64,000 nt of DNA from Enoplolaimus lenunculus. Its lineage: Eukaryota; Nematoda; Enoplea; Enoplida; Thoracostomopsidae. Location of the stretch: the NCBI GenBank assembly GCA_030248215.1, contig JASANG010000694.1, forward strand, positions 1 through 64,000, in the 5' to 3' direction. A model generated the notes under the pieces. It saw nothing but the letters and a program-made list of their open reading frames with translations. It was not told the DNA's origin and made no database searches. Shown one piece after another: positions 22,837 to 33,090 of this stretch. A program made the position numbers and the translations under genes. Each line of letters begins with the position of its first letter. Position 1 is the stretch's first letter.

Positions 22837-23351
22837 TCTGTACTTAAATAAGAAAACCGTTAACCTTTTTTAATAACAACTGAAATAAGAAGTAATTGCA
22901 CGACCCTTGAAAAGAACACGTGACTTTATAAAAAATGATTGACGTCACCTATCAAAAATTATTAATTACCCACGCGCTATGACATCACAAGATTTTAGTT
23001 GCGCAACAGAAATGTCGTCATCTTTCTCAGGTGATTAATTACCGTCCACCCTGTGATTAATTACCCACGCTAAATGGCGTCACTAGTTGTTTCCAGAAGA
23101 TTCCAAAGCATTACAATGCGATGACTCACCAATAACGTCACCTGTCAAAAGTAATTAATTAACCACGCCAAATGGCGTCACTAGTTCTATTACGGTGATA
23201 TTTGAGGTTATACCCTCACTGATGTCCTTTTTGCTAAATTTTGTCCGCGATTTAATTTGGTATTTTCTGTTTCACATTTCTACTTATTAATAAGACAAAC
23301 TTTCTATATAATTTCAAATTTTCTAGCACGTTTGATTTTGTTTGATAAAGT
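22837..23351. promoter_or_regulatory. Divergent promoter region of the Polinton with repeated CRE-like units
   Basis: This gap separates the leftward polymerase locus from the rightward capsid block. A 47-base unit (ACGTCACCT-R-TCAAAA, then TAATTA-CCACGC, then a G-x-CATCAC/GCGTCAC end) occurs at 22941-22987 and 23134-23181. A partial copy lies at 23055-23085. The first unit contains TGACGTCA, a perfect CREB/ATF-type site. Confidence 0.65.
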
Positions 23352-23756
23352 ATGGATACCCGCATTTATAAAACTGTATTTTACTCAACTCTACCTCAGG
23401 GAGATTGTGATTCTTGGTGGTCTGAACGCCGAGAACGTATTACTTCTTCGCTATTTGGCAGGCTTCACAGTGCTTCTAATGAAACGGTTCTGATTAAACT
23501 ATTGCATGATATAAAGACGCCAAAGTCAATTACTCAATATTTACCCACTCCTTGTTTAGTTGGTTTAACTGAGGAAGAAAATGCTAAAGAAGCTTATGTA
23601 AAGTATTACGAAAATCAAAATATACCGGTAATTGTTCGTAAGTGTGGATTGTGTGTACCAGTTAGTGCACCTTTTATTGGAAGCACTCCAGATGGGGGAG
23701 TTATACTCAATCAAGCTGATGACGTACAAGTGGTCTTACATATTCGAAATTATTAA
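23352..23756 (+). pseudogene. YqaJ-like (lambda exonuclease family) nuclease, partial
   Basis: The 134-residue reading has the N-terminal YqaJ signature (W-W-x2-R-R-E-R-I-T-S-S-x-F-G) and, near its end, the catalytic-site lead G-S-T-P-D-G-G, preceded by CGLCVPVSAPFI. In phages and DNA viruses, enzymes of this fold chew 5' ends during recombination. The domain normally continues with E-x-K after the SPDG box, so this copy is incomplete as a fossil gene. It is the first gene of the rightward block, next to the repeated promoter motifs. Confidence 0.75.
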
Positions 23757-23800
23757 AAAGAATTGGTTGGTGCTAAGAAGATTTATCAATTTCTTAAGTC

Positions 23801-23989
23801 ATGGACCAAGCACTAGTTCGGCTATTAGCAGGAAACTCACGACGTTCAGTACCATTAAAGTTAAGCAAATTGCGCTCAAAAAGTATTACAAAGAAACGAA
23901 CTAAACCAAAACGCACAAAAAAGGGTAAGCGAAAAGTATCCAAACAACGGGGTCATGGCATCAGGTATTACGGTTCGGCCAAAATGTAG
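23801..23989 (+). CDS. Small Lys/Arg-rich protein of the Polinton
   Basis: A 62-residue frame with about 40 percent Lys plus Arg in its second half (KKRTKPKRTKKGKRKVSKQ). It overlaps the start of the capsid gene by about 35 bases in another frame. Its composition is like that of DNA-condensing core proteins of adenoviruses and adintoviruses, but there is no diagnostic motif. It may bind packaged DNA or act as a nuclear localisation tag. Confidence 0.5.
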   Translation: MDQALVRLLAGNSRRSVPLKLSKLRSKSITKKRTKPKRTKKGKRKVSKQRGHGIRYYGSAKM

Positions 23990-25286
23990 CGTGTCCGGTT
24001 TGGAACTCAATGATTTACCGCCCGTTCAGGATGAGGTTGAAAATGTGCAAATTGTAGAGAGTGCATGTGTAACAGGGCTGCCGTCTGACGATCACCTTAC
24101 ACCGCTTGAGTTTCGTTTTGGAGGATCTTCAGATTTCATAGATTTAGTCTCTATAATGATATATGTACAACTAGAAATTACAGATAATAATCCATCAACG
24201 GAACCCGCAACAAAAACTAAAAAGAAGGGAAATAAACGCGAGATTGTGGAAACGTATGCGCCAGCTAATTTGTTTTTATATTCACTTTTCGAAAGAGTGG
24301 AGTTAAAACTAGCAGGCAAAACAATTTCTCTAGAGCAATCAAACTATCCTTATATACTCTACGCATTGTTTCATATGTACTTTCCCGAAACCGTGAAAAA
24401 ATCTTTGCTATCAACCGCAATATATGCTGCAGACATGCCCTATACTTTTGATGATTTAAATTCAAATGTTGGCTATGCGGACCGAAAATCAGCATTAGAC
24501 TTTCGCAAAGGTGAAATATATGGAAAAGTCTACACAGATTTTCTCAATACGGGAAGGTTCATGCCGGGAAATATACCCATGAGTTTAATTTTTTATCGCT
24601 CCAAACCGTCATTTTGTTTAATTGCTAAACCAGGGAAAGATTTTAATATAAAAATCAAACAGACTAAATTGTATGTCCCGTATGTGACACTTATTCCATC
24701 TAGTTTAACAAAGTATCAACGAATATTGTCCGTGCAAGGCTTTAGGTATCCGGTTATCAGGTATAATCTTACCACAAAATCGTTAGGTATTGGAGATATG
24801 AACGTTTCATGGTCTATTATTAGCAATGGTAAGGTACCCAGGCGTATAGTCTTAATGCAAGTTTTGGCTGCATCTTATAACGGTCAGATAGACAAGAACC
24901 CTTACAACTTTAAACATTTCAACTTACACAGCATTCAAGTGTTTGTCAATAAGCGATCGTTTCCGATAAATGTTCTCCTCACATTACAAAATCAAGGAGA
25001 TAGTTGCCGAGCATTCTACAACTTCATTAAGGGCACAGATTTTACCAATTTAGAACCAGGATTTGATGTTGAAGGGTACATGAACGGATATTTTATGATT
25101 CCCGTAACATTGGCCAGAGATGGGTCTACCAATTGTGGATACATGTCTTCTCCAGAAACAGGAAACGTGGACATTGAGTTAAATTACAGCAAACCATTAA
25201 CAGAACCTATAATTATATTGGCATTATTAGAAATTGAAAGTGTACTCACAGTTAAAGATCATGGAGAGTTCGCATGGGAACAGTGA
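23955..25286 (+). CDS. Polinton major capsid protein (double jelly-roll)
   Basis: This 443-residue protein matches the length and landmarks of the Polinton MCP family (including the nematode F54H12.2-like proteins). Residues 50-72 have P-L-E-F...G-S-S-D-F-I-D-L...Y-V, the first strand set. Residues about 98-150 have NLFLYSLFERVELKLAG and SNYPYILY, as in the first jelly roll. Later parts (R-A-F-Y-N-F and G-Y-F-M-I-P-V-T-L) match the second. It would assemble the icosahedral shell. The start overlaps the small basic ORF. This gene looks whole. Confidence 0.88.
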   Translation: MASGITVRPKCSVSGLELNDLPPVQDEVENVQIVESACVTGLPSDDHLTPLEFRFGGSSDFIDLVSIMIYVQLEITDNNPSTEPATKTKKKGNKREIVETYAPANLFLYSLFERVELKLAGKTISLEQSNYPYILYALFHMYFPETVKKSLLSTAIYAADMPYTFDDLNSNVGYADRKSALDFRKGEIYGKVYTDFLNTGRFMPGNIPMSLIFYRSKPSFCLIAKPGKDFNIKIKQTKLYVPYVTLIPSSLTKYQRILSVQGFRYPVIRYNLTTKSLGIGDMNVSWSIISNGKVPRRIVLMQVLAASYNGQIDKNPYNFKHFNLHSIQVFVNKRSFPINVLLTLQNQGDSCRAFYNFIKGTDFTNLEPGFDVEGYMNGYFMIPVTLARDGSTNCGYMSSPETGNVDIELNYSKPLTEPIIILALLEIESVLTVKDHGEFAWEQ

Positions 25287-25931
25287 GCATACAAAAATGG
25301 GCATGACTTTGATGCTCCAATTAAGTTAGTTCCACCTTACAATGCGATAGTATCAGGATCTACAAATTCAGGTAAGAGTCACTTTGTCAGAGAATTGCTA
25401 AAACATATGAATGAACTACATACTGTGGCTTTTGAAAGAATATTTTATTGCTACAATATTCCGCAAACCGATTTGTTTAATTTGAAAGGTGTAGAATTGT
25501 TAGCTAGTTTTCCAGATTTTATATTTGATGAAAAATCGCCTACAGTGCATACCTTGGTAATTCTAGACGATTTCATGGACCAACTCACGGGGGATAACAG
25601 ATTAGTATCTTTGTTTACGAAAATGAGACATCGTTTAGTTTCGGTTATTTTTATTATACAAAATCTTTATTTTTGTCCAAAAGTAGGACCATGCATAAGA
25701 AGGAACACTGATTATTATTTTCTTTTTGAAAACAGGGGAGATCAAGCTATGATTAAAACTTTGGGATCTAGAATGTTTCCAGGAAAAAGCGACTATTTAG
25801 CGGGCGCATACCGAAAATCATTAAAAAGACAGTATGGGTATCTTGTAGTGAATTTGAAACCCAACATTTCGAAAGAATTTATATTAACCGAGGGTCTGTT
25901 ACCTTATGAACAAACGTATGTGTATATTTGA
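25287..25931 (+). CDS. Polinton genome-packaging ATPase (FtsK/HerA type)
   Basis: Residues with Walker A (GSTNSGKSHF, about 25360-25385) and Walker B (LVILDDFMD, about 25555-25580) are followed by a sensor-like stretch (RHRLVSVIFIIQNLYF), as in A32/FtsK-like packaging motors of Polintons and related viruses. The enzyme drives DNA into the capsid. The Walker A box lies upstream of the first ATG of the frame (25395), so the true start is not resolved here. The gene directly follows the capsid gene. Confidence 0.85.
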   Translation, partial: AYKNGHDFDAPIKLVPPYNAIVSGSTNSGKSHFVRELLKHMNELHTVAFERIFYCYNIPQTDLFNLKGVELLASFPDFIFDEKSPTVHTLVILDDFMDQLTGDNRLVSLFTKMRHRLVSVIFIIQNLYFCPKVGPCIRRNTDYYFLFENRGDQAMIKTLGSRMFPGKSDYLAGAYRKSLKRQYGYLVVNLKPNISKEFILTEGLLPYEQTYVYI

Positions 25932-25934
25932 TTT

Positions 25935-26288
25935 GTGATTTGGTGTGATGACATGAGTGCTGATATAAAAGAAAACCTAAATACTTTACATTATATTGAA
26001 TCTGGGCCACAAGAGTACGTTAAGAGTATTCTATCCAAACCGTCAGTTTCGCTCGTACGGGCCATTTCTGAAATTTGTCGAAATCTAGAAAGTGGAAATA
26101 TAAAGTTAAGTAATCAAAATAAATTGTTTTTAAGAAAAGAGTGTCGTAAAATAAGCGCTTTGGGGTCCAAACGCAACTCAGTTGCTAGAAAGAAATTAAT
26201 ATTAAAAAGGATTGGATATAAACTTGTGCCCAAAATTATAAACATGGTTACAACTATATTACGACAACTGTTTCATAATTATGAATGA
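25935..26288 (+). CDS. Small conserved Polinton protein, basic with hydrophobic tail
   Basis: 117 residues. The pattern S-L-V-R-A-I-S-E-I-C-R-N-L-x-S-G-N-I-x-L-S, followed by a Lys/Arg-rich helix (KKLILKRIGYKLVP) and a hydrophobic C-terminus, recurs in animal Polintons and adintovirus-like elements. In adenoviruses the comparable position is taken by pVI/pX-type proteins that bind capsid interior or membranes, which suggests but does not prove that role. It follows the ATPase by 3 bases and overlaps the next gene by 8, so the block is tightly packed. Confidence 0.6.
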   Translation: MIWCDDMSADIKENLNTLHYIESGPQEYVKSILSKPSVSLVRAISEICRNLESGNIKLSNQNKLFLRKECRKISALGSKRNSVARKKLILKRIGYKLVPKIINMVTTILRQLFHNYE

Positions 26289-26721
26289 GCCTAAAAAGTA
26301 CGCGTTAGTGGAAGAAAGTCTGTTTGAAAAATTAAAGTCAAATCGGGGTAAGCAGGACGCACCAGCACAGCCGTCAAACACGGTTCAGATTATTAATACA
26401 GCAAAGACTACCGGTCTCCAGGATATTGTGGATGTGTTACCCAGGCAGCTTCGAAATAAAGCTAAAATACTAGCTCATTATCTAGAAGATCACATAAAAC
26501 TGACTGATAAAGAACGTGTAGTGTACGAAGACGGTAGTTTAGGATCCCACTTTATCGATTTAATTCGTTATTTTACATCGCCAAAGGTTCTAAAAATACA
26601 ACGACCATCAGACGCATCTCGGTTCTACCAAGCTATTAAAAAGGCTGGCGTCCCAGCTAGTGCAAACACAAGAAATGGCTCAAGAACATACCATGTCCCA
26701 AGAATTAAATGGCAACCGTGA
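26281..26721 (+). CDS. Conserved Polinton protein, unknown function
   Basis: 146 residues. The segment LPRQLRNKAKILAHYLEDH, then a short acidic turn, then G-S-H-F-I-D-L-I-R-Y, has the layout of a widespread Polinton late protein (LP-x4-KAK-x-LL-x-L...G-S-x-I-x-D-L-I). It ends with a 'G-V-P' segment found in the same family. The function is not known. A structural or assembly role is inferred from its place in the capsid block. Confidence 0.6.
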   Translation: MNEPKKYALVEESLFEKLKSNRGKQDAPAQPSNTVQIINTAKTTGLQDIVDVLPRQLRNKAKILAHYLEDHIKLTDKERVVYEDGSLGSHFIDLIRYFTSPKVLKIQRPSDASRFYQAIKKAGVPASANTRNGSRTYHVPRIKWQP

Positions 26722-27222
26722 ACATGAACGCGTGGTTAGTGGTCCAGATGGAAAGCAAATGTTGTTATTTTTCACAGGATGGTCACCATTTTCCAATTTT
26801 CACGTCGGTAAATTTGTAGTTAGCGGAATACCTTACCACAGCGCTGAACAGTATACCAAGCACAAAAGGCGTACTTCTTCAATGACCATGCCACATACTA
26901 TCGAATACTTCAATGTCGATCACCGTCAAAGGCTTACCAGCTTGCACAAAATATTATGGACTACGATCAATCACGCTGGTTTGAAGTTCAATATGATAAA
27001 ATGTACGAAGCAGTGTTGTCAAAGTTTACCGGTAATGTATGGCTTAAAAAATAATTGCTAAACACAGGAAGTCAAGTGTTAGTTCACACTACGGAATACG
27101 ACAGTTATATGGGTTCCGGTTGGGGAAGAGGCGACGCACGATACGAGACAGAAAGTTTTCCCGGGACCAACGTATTGGGACAAATTTTAATGACAATTCG
27201 AGAAAAATTTACTTCTAAATAA
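26670..27222 (+). pseudogene. NADAR-domain gene carried by the Polinton
   Basis: The N-terminal signature of NADAR (YbiA-like) proteins is clear: F-T-G-W-S-P-F-S-N-F-H...F-V-V-S-G-x-P-Y-H-S-A-E-Q-Y. A C-terminal signature (G-W-G-R-G-D..., then G-T-N-V-L-G-Q-I-L-M-T-I-R-E-K) lies near 27118-27215. Family members cleave N-glycosidic bonds in riboflavin precursors or remove ADP-ribose from nucleic acids. The gene overlaps the end of the preceding one and is broken in about two places. Such a gene is not part of the standard Polinton set and may have been acquired from a host or virus to counter ADP-ribosylation defence (inference). Confidence 0.7.
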
Positions 27223-27280
27223 CTTCTTGTATAAAACATGAATAAAAAAGAAAAAAAACCAAAAAAATCCTGCGCTTCTC

Positions 27281-27877
27281 TTGAAGCAACATTTTCACAC
27301 TATTTTAGTTTCAGGAATGGCTAATACAATAACAAATAACTTACTAAATTGTCATGAACTTAATGTGGAGCCCGTGACCGAGTGTTTATTTGAATATATG
27401 TCACCAGAGTTAAGGGCACATATTTGTCATCCTTCGCATGGAGATCTTCAAAATCGATTTTAGGAATGGCTCAAGCTACAACCAGTTTAAGTGTTTTTCA
27501 AATTTCTAGACAGCATGTATTCCACCGGACAACTTACTTTGTTTTCGGCGTTTCGAGCAGAAGTTGCGGAAGCCGGGTTGAAAATCCAAAATTGCGAACC
27601 TTGCACTAAGATGGAATACATAAAAAACGAACTGTTTAAAAGACAACTAAGGTTTTGGATAAACGAACTGGAATTAGAAAAGCAGCACCAAGATCACGGC
27701 GGACTGGGAAGCCAATACTATATAACACAGCTTGAAGCTCAGCGAAATGAATTAATTGACTTTTGTAAGAAATACAGAAATTATGCTCAACCACCTTTGG
27801 TAATAATGTGGAGAACTAAAAAGTTTGATCATGCGCTAATTGATTTATGTATTGAAATTTGGAATTATTTTAAATAA
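27281..27877 (+). pseudogene. Unknown ORF region at the end of the Polinton capsid block
   Basis: Two nearby open stretches on the plus strand. The first is short and acidic (E-P-V-T-E-C-L-F-E-Y-M). The second has 128 residues with a helical, Glu/Gln-rich part (RFWINELELEKQHQDHGG) and aromatic C-terminus. No family was recognised. They may be parts of one gene with about one break, or two small genes. Confidence 0.45.
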
Positions 27878-28006
27878 ATTTTGCTATACAAAATATGACA
27901 TATAACCTGATATACTTTTTGGGTACCCTACCGACTTCACCACCTAACCAATAAAATTAACCCTATCCTGTGTCCTACTGATCCCCACCAAGTAACCCAA
28001 TAGCCA

Positions 28007-29064
28007 ACTACCACTTTACCCTAGGTCCAAACTGACCCAATATTTGAAATCAGGGCCTAAAGTTACCCCCAGGTACCCAATTTTATGATTCTAGTTGCAT
28101 TCGTTAAGCTATTATAGTTACATTTCTCCGTAGTTTAAAAGTTTTGGTTGAAATGAGTCCACTTGACAAACTAATCTTACATTATTTACACATTTCACAT
28201 TTACTCACGTCACGATAACTAACACATAATACAATCATAAATGTCAAGTATATTGGGCCAAACACAATTTTATACAAACTATCTTTTTAGTACAACAGAA
28301 CTGTGCGTTAGGATTGTACGTTATTAATTAGAGTTCACAGAGGTTATCAAAGCGATAAAACGCCACCATATGGAACTACCACTTTACCCTAGGTCCAAAC
28401 TGACCCAATATTTGAAATCAGGGCCTAAAGTTACCCCCAGGTACCAAGTTTTATGACTCTAGTTACATTCGTTAAGCTACTATAGTTACATTTCCCCGTA
28501 GTTTAAAAGTTTTCAGTGTTTCTCAAACTATGCCTAAACCTCAAAAATTTCCTCTTTTGACCCTTTAGATGGCTTTAGAATCCCAAAATTACTATATGTA
28601 AACGCATTATATCGTATCTCCACTAGTTTAAGAGATATTAATTTTTTTAATTTTCTGGGTACCCAACTGATCCCTGTGCCTCAACCCTATACCCCTTATT
28701 CTTTTACCCTAGGTGCAAACTGACCCAATATTTGAAATCAGGGCGTAAAGTTACCCCCAGGTACCCAATTTTATGATTCTAGTTGCATTTGTTAAGCTAT
28801 TATAGTTACATTTCTCCGTAGTTTAAAAGCTTTGGTTGAAATGAGTCCACTTGACAAACTAATCTTACATTATTTACACATTTCACATTTACTCACGTCA
28901 CGATAACTAACACCAAATACAATCATAAATGTCAAGTATATTGGGCCAAACACAATTTTTATACAAACTATCTTTTTAGTACAACAGAACTGTGCGTTAG
29001 GATTGTACGTTATTAATTAGAGTTCACAGAGGTTATCAAAGTGATAAAACGCCACCATATGGAA
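28007..29064. repeat. Long direct repeats (about 365 bp) inside the Polinton
   Basis: Copy 1 runs 28007-28374 and copy 3 runs about 28700-29064, nearly identical over their length. A truncated copy 2 (28375 to about 28513) covers only the first third. Each starts 'ctttaccctaggt(c/g)caaactgacc' and ends 'cgccaccatatggaa'. They carry no open frame. They could be a tandem array expanded in the element or direct ends of a small inserted element. Confidence 0.85.
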
Positions 29065-29253
29065 TCAAAAGAATGTTAATAATGAATATATGAACATGTT
29101 TTTTATTTCCGGGTGCTCCTACCTAACAGTTATCGGTACGTACACGGGCGTTCTTGGTCCCAAACTAAAATAAAAAACAGCAAAAATAGTTATATAAGTC
29201 AAAAAATTATAAAAGTGAAACACTTAGAAACATTAAACAGCGTCACTGTAAAC

Positions 29254-31569
29254 TTAACTACCAATGTTTTTTGCTTGCACAAATATTGGAGTAAATTTTA
29301 TGTCAAATCCGCCCATATTATTGTGGAAAACCCCGTAATTAGCTCCTTTAACCGTGATGCCATTAACAATTGCCACGCCACCTCCTTGCAGCTCAGCCCG
29401 AAATCCGCTCAAAGACGATATATTGACCGTCATTCCTGCTTGTTGTTGCCACTTGTGTTCGTCGAAATTTATAACCGTAGTTTCATTTATTCCCACATTT
29501 TTTGGGCTCTGATTACTTTCATTGATGTGAGGAACGCCTTCATAAACGGGGTTTTTCTCATTTGGAACGCAAAGCAGTATCTCAGAGTCAGAGCATATCG
29601 CATGATTGAAAGTTGGACTGTCTGCAGGTATGCCACCGTTTTCCTGAAACATTGACATATAAAATCATTTTATCATATTTAACGTTGAATTTCCTTTTCA
29701 TCTCAATTTAGAGATACAACGACAAATGATCATAATTCACAGTTTCTTTTTCGACATAAATATAGAACGCTGCGATTGTATTCTTCAAAATTCCGAAAAA
29801 ATTTATATTTTTGAACTAAGAATTGCTACATGTCTTTCTTCAATAAAAATTATTTCGCATTCTCAAGTTCTTTTAAGTCTCGCTGCCATTTTCAAATCCA
29901 AAAAGATACCCATTCTAAACAAACTCAGAAGTTTTGCCTTGCATTTATAAACATTGAACCACAAGCAGTGTTTTAAGGATTTAAATGAATCAATTCTTAC
30001 TTGGTTATGTTCAGTTTCTTCATCAGTTTGTCGTCATCACCACTCTTGTTATGTTCAGTTTCTTCATCAGTTTCATCGTCTTCGCCACTCTTGTTATCAT
30101 CCAAATTGTCGCAAGTGGACTGATCAGACGAAAATGTATCAAAATCGCATGACGGATTTCTTTTTTCAGTGTGCATCTCAGAAAAAAATTTGTCAGGAGA
30201 TCGAAGTATCGGTCCCGTTTTTGAGAGCCATTCGTCATCAATGTTGTTTTCGCTTACAGTTCGCTTTTGAGGAGTTAGAGACTAAAATATGACGGTCTGT
30301 TAATTACTTCGAAAAAATTTTGGAAATATCTCGTCTGATTTATATGTTTGCCAACTAATCCTTCAAACCTGAATATTAGCGTTTAAATAATTTCATTGTA
30401 TTACTGTCTGTGGGTTTGACTTGAAATTTTAACTGCATTATAGAATAAAGGTTATTTCGCATTCTCTAACTCTTCTACATCTCGCTGGCGTTTTCAAATC
30501 CAAAAAGATACCCATTCTAAACAAACTCAGAAGTTTTGCCTTGTATTTATAAACATTGAACCACAAGCAGTGTTTTAAGGATTTAAATGAGTCAATTCTT
30601 ACTTTGTTATGTTCACTTTCGTCATCAGTTTCATCGTCATCACCACTATTGTTACAAGACTCTTCGCATTCGATCGGTTCAGATTTTAAAACGTTGAACT
30701 CGCAGGATAGATCGTGTATCTCGTCTTCCATTTTACGAAAAATTTTGTTCGGAGATCGAACTAGCGGTTCACTATTTGAGTACAATCCGTCATCAAATTT
30801 GGTTTCGCTTACAGTTCGCTTTTGAGGAGTAAGAGGCTAAAATATGACGGTCTGTTAATTACTTCAAAAAAATTTGGAAATCTTTCGTCTGATTTATAAG
30901 TTTGCCAACTAATCCTTCAAACCTGACTTTAAATCATTTCATTTGATTGCTAGCTCCGGCTTTGACTGGCAATATGATTAACCACAAAAATATTGAGCAG
31001 ATTTAGATAGGTTTATACTTTTAATTATTAGCTACCCAAAACCTAAACATATTCATGAAACAAAAAATACAATTCTTTTTATATGGTTAATGCGAATTAC
31101 TTGATTTTGTTGATTTGATTTTGAATTTATTATGTCAGTACTGTTTGCTAATATACTCAGGCATTTCAGCATACTTACTTTTGTTTGTGTGGTGCCCGTT
31201 TCCTCATAAACTTTTGCCAAAGCATCCATAACTGCACGTAATTCATGCATATCCACAGTTAACTAAAATAATTTTTTCATTTAACATTAATATTCTAAAT
31301 CACAGCCATAGAGTGCTAATTGAGTAACAGTGAACTTCAAATAAATAAATGAAATATCTATACCAGTTTTACATAACCAACTAGCAGAAAATTAAAGCAG
31401 TGTGTCAGGTTTTGCATATAGCGAAACACTAGTTCATATACCTAAGCCATTCAAAACTTGCCTCTTCGCATAGTTCCTGACTGGCACCAAATTTAGAATC
31501 ACGTTCTCGTTCGGCATGTTGTTTTAGAATGTCCACAGCTTCCTGGATTAATCCGACAGGAACTTTGAT
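29254..31569 (-). CDS. Intron-bearing gene inside the Polinton, unknown function, with duplicated exon
   Basis: Predicted exons, 5' to 3' on the minus strand: 31462-31569, 31179-31262, 30603-30836, 30001-30281 and 29254-29643 (ending in a stop). The acceptors are pyrimidine-rich AG and the donors GTAAGT-like, except the first, which is a consensus GC donor (GAG/GCAAGT). All junctions examined start in phase 0. The first exon encodes KVPVGLIQEAVDILKQHAER, the second a helical MDMHELRAVMDALAKVYEE. The two middle exons are homologous (LTPQKRTVSE, an 'RSP-x-K-x-F' site and an Asp/Glu-rich end). The last has a Gly-rich β-like part. No family is recognised. Its position inside the Polinton ends suggests captured host DNA or a late insertion. 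Further 5' exons may exist. Confidence 0.5.
29855..30930. repeat. Tandem segmental duplication covering one exon and its introns
   Basis: The segment around 29860-30370 and the one around 30455-30925 are homologous over exon and flanking intron ('tttgccaactaatccttcaaacctg', 'ccacaagcagtgttttaaggatttaaatga'). The exon starts lie 555 bases apart. Homology in introns shows that genomic DNA, not just the exon, was duplicated. Confidence 0.85.
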
Positions 31570-33090
31570 CTTAAATAGTGACTATTTATTAATACATTTT
31601 ACGATTTGATACTAACTTCAAGCGTTTAAATTACTACATTTTTATAATCTACAATGATGGAAAGATACAAACGAATAGGTTTGTAAGTGAAATTAAGGCT
31701 TAGAATTTTCGGTTTATATTCATCGTAATTAAACCAGGCTATACAAAAACTTTGGATACAACACAATTTCACTAATTTTAAAAACGTTACGTAAGATAAT
31801 AAAACTTACCATTTCGTAAGCGCAAGATTTTAACTAGTATTTAGATTAGTTATTATATTTTATCTAAAAGGAGGCAAATAACATGTGAAACCATCGCAGT
31901 GGAATTATGTGTATTGAGCAAACAGTATCAAGATAAAATTGAAAGTGTACCCATTTCTAAACGCATATTTAAATTACTCATGCCCGACATACCCTAAGAT
32001 CAATAAGCGCGCAAACACTTATAAAAATAGTATATTCCCAATCCGATACCATAGTTGGTATAGCTAATATGCAAATTAGTTAGTAGCGTAGCTAGCTCTT
32101 CAGGTATAAATTCTGGAGGTTTATAAACATTTTAGTTAGATTCCTCGCACCCCATTTTAGTTAGATTCCTCGTACCCCAAAACCCTTTAGTACTGAAATT
32201 AGATTGCACGTAACCCTAATAATTAATGCAATACCTTAAAAAGTGCCAATTTAGGTATAATGATTATGCAAACTGACCTGTAGTTAATGAACGGACTAAA
32301 AAAATTTTATCTCCAATACGGAGCTAACACACTAGAACTATATGCTTTCATACAAAACGTTTATCAAAAGTTCAACGGTTGCTGAGATTCTTTTTGGACG
32401 ATCGAAAAAATACGACTCAGGTAAATATTTTTATATAAACCAGTTTTCATAAATCTTAAGGTGCGAGTAAACTTTAACTAAGTTGTAAATTTGTTCAATT
32501 GAAAGCGTGAGTTAACTAAAACTGGTAAATGTTGGGTTAGGTGTACTTACAAAACGTGGTTTAGTAATCTAAAGATCTTATTACAACACACAGTTGACAA
32601 CACAAGACATCGAAAACTAGAAATAACGGAAGACGTTCAAAACTGATGATTTAAATGCCTTTCAATCCAAAATAATAAATGCCGCAAGCAACAAATCCGA
32701 GGAGAGCGTAACCTTGAACGGTCCAGACACGCTTAAAATTTATCAAATAAATAGGCTTTAGGCGTTTGTACTCTGTATTCATCCAATGAATAGTCGCGAA
32801 AACATTAGTTTTAATTTGAATTATTATTATTACAGATTGGAAAATGTAGCGAGTTGTATTTAGTGCTGGAATATGCTTTTGAATTTGCACCGACACCAAA
32901 CGAAATATCATAATTTTGCTCGCAAAACGCCTTTTGGCGGCACGCGTGTTAGTAGATAGTAAACACCAAAGCATTAACGGCAGTCTAACGAAAACTTAAT
33001 TCTAAGGTGTCTGTGTAGACATTAATCAAAATTTTTATGGGTTAATCGAGATAGTAATATTTTAAATTACGTTGGACCTCAAAACGATAC
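31570..33090. other. Right end of the Polinton without a clear gene
   Basis: On the plus strand, 31848-31998 can be read as a coding-like stretch (ETIAVELCVLSKQYQDK) with no known relative. On the minus strand, an open frame at 32651-32974 ends in one hydrophobic segment but looks like chance. 'ttagattcctcg(c/t)accccat' is repeated at 32138 and 32160. The integrase expected in this part of a Polinton is not seen. Confidence 0.45.

Noticed and set aside
32651-32974. Minus-strand 107-codon frame with a C-terminal hydrophobic segment
   Set aside because: It weakly recalls small mitochondrial membrane proteins, but no motif supports this.
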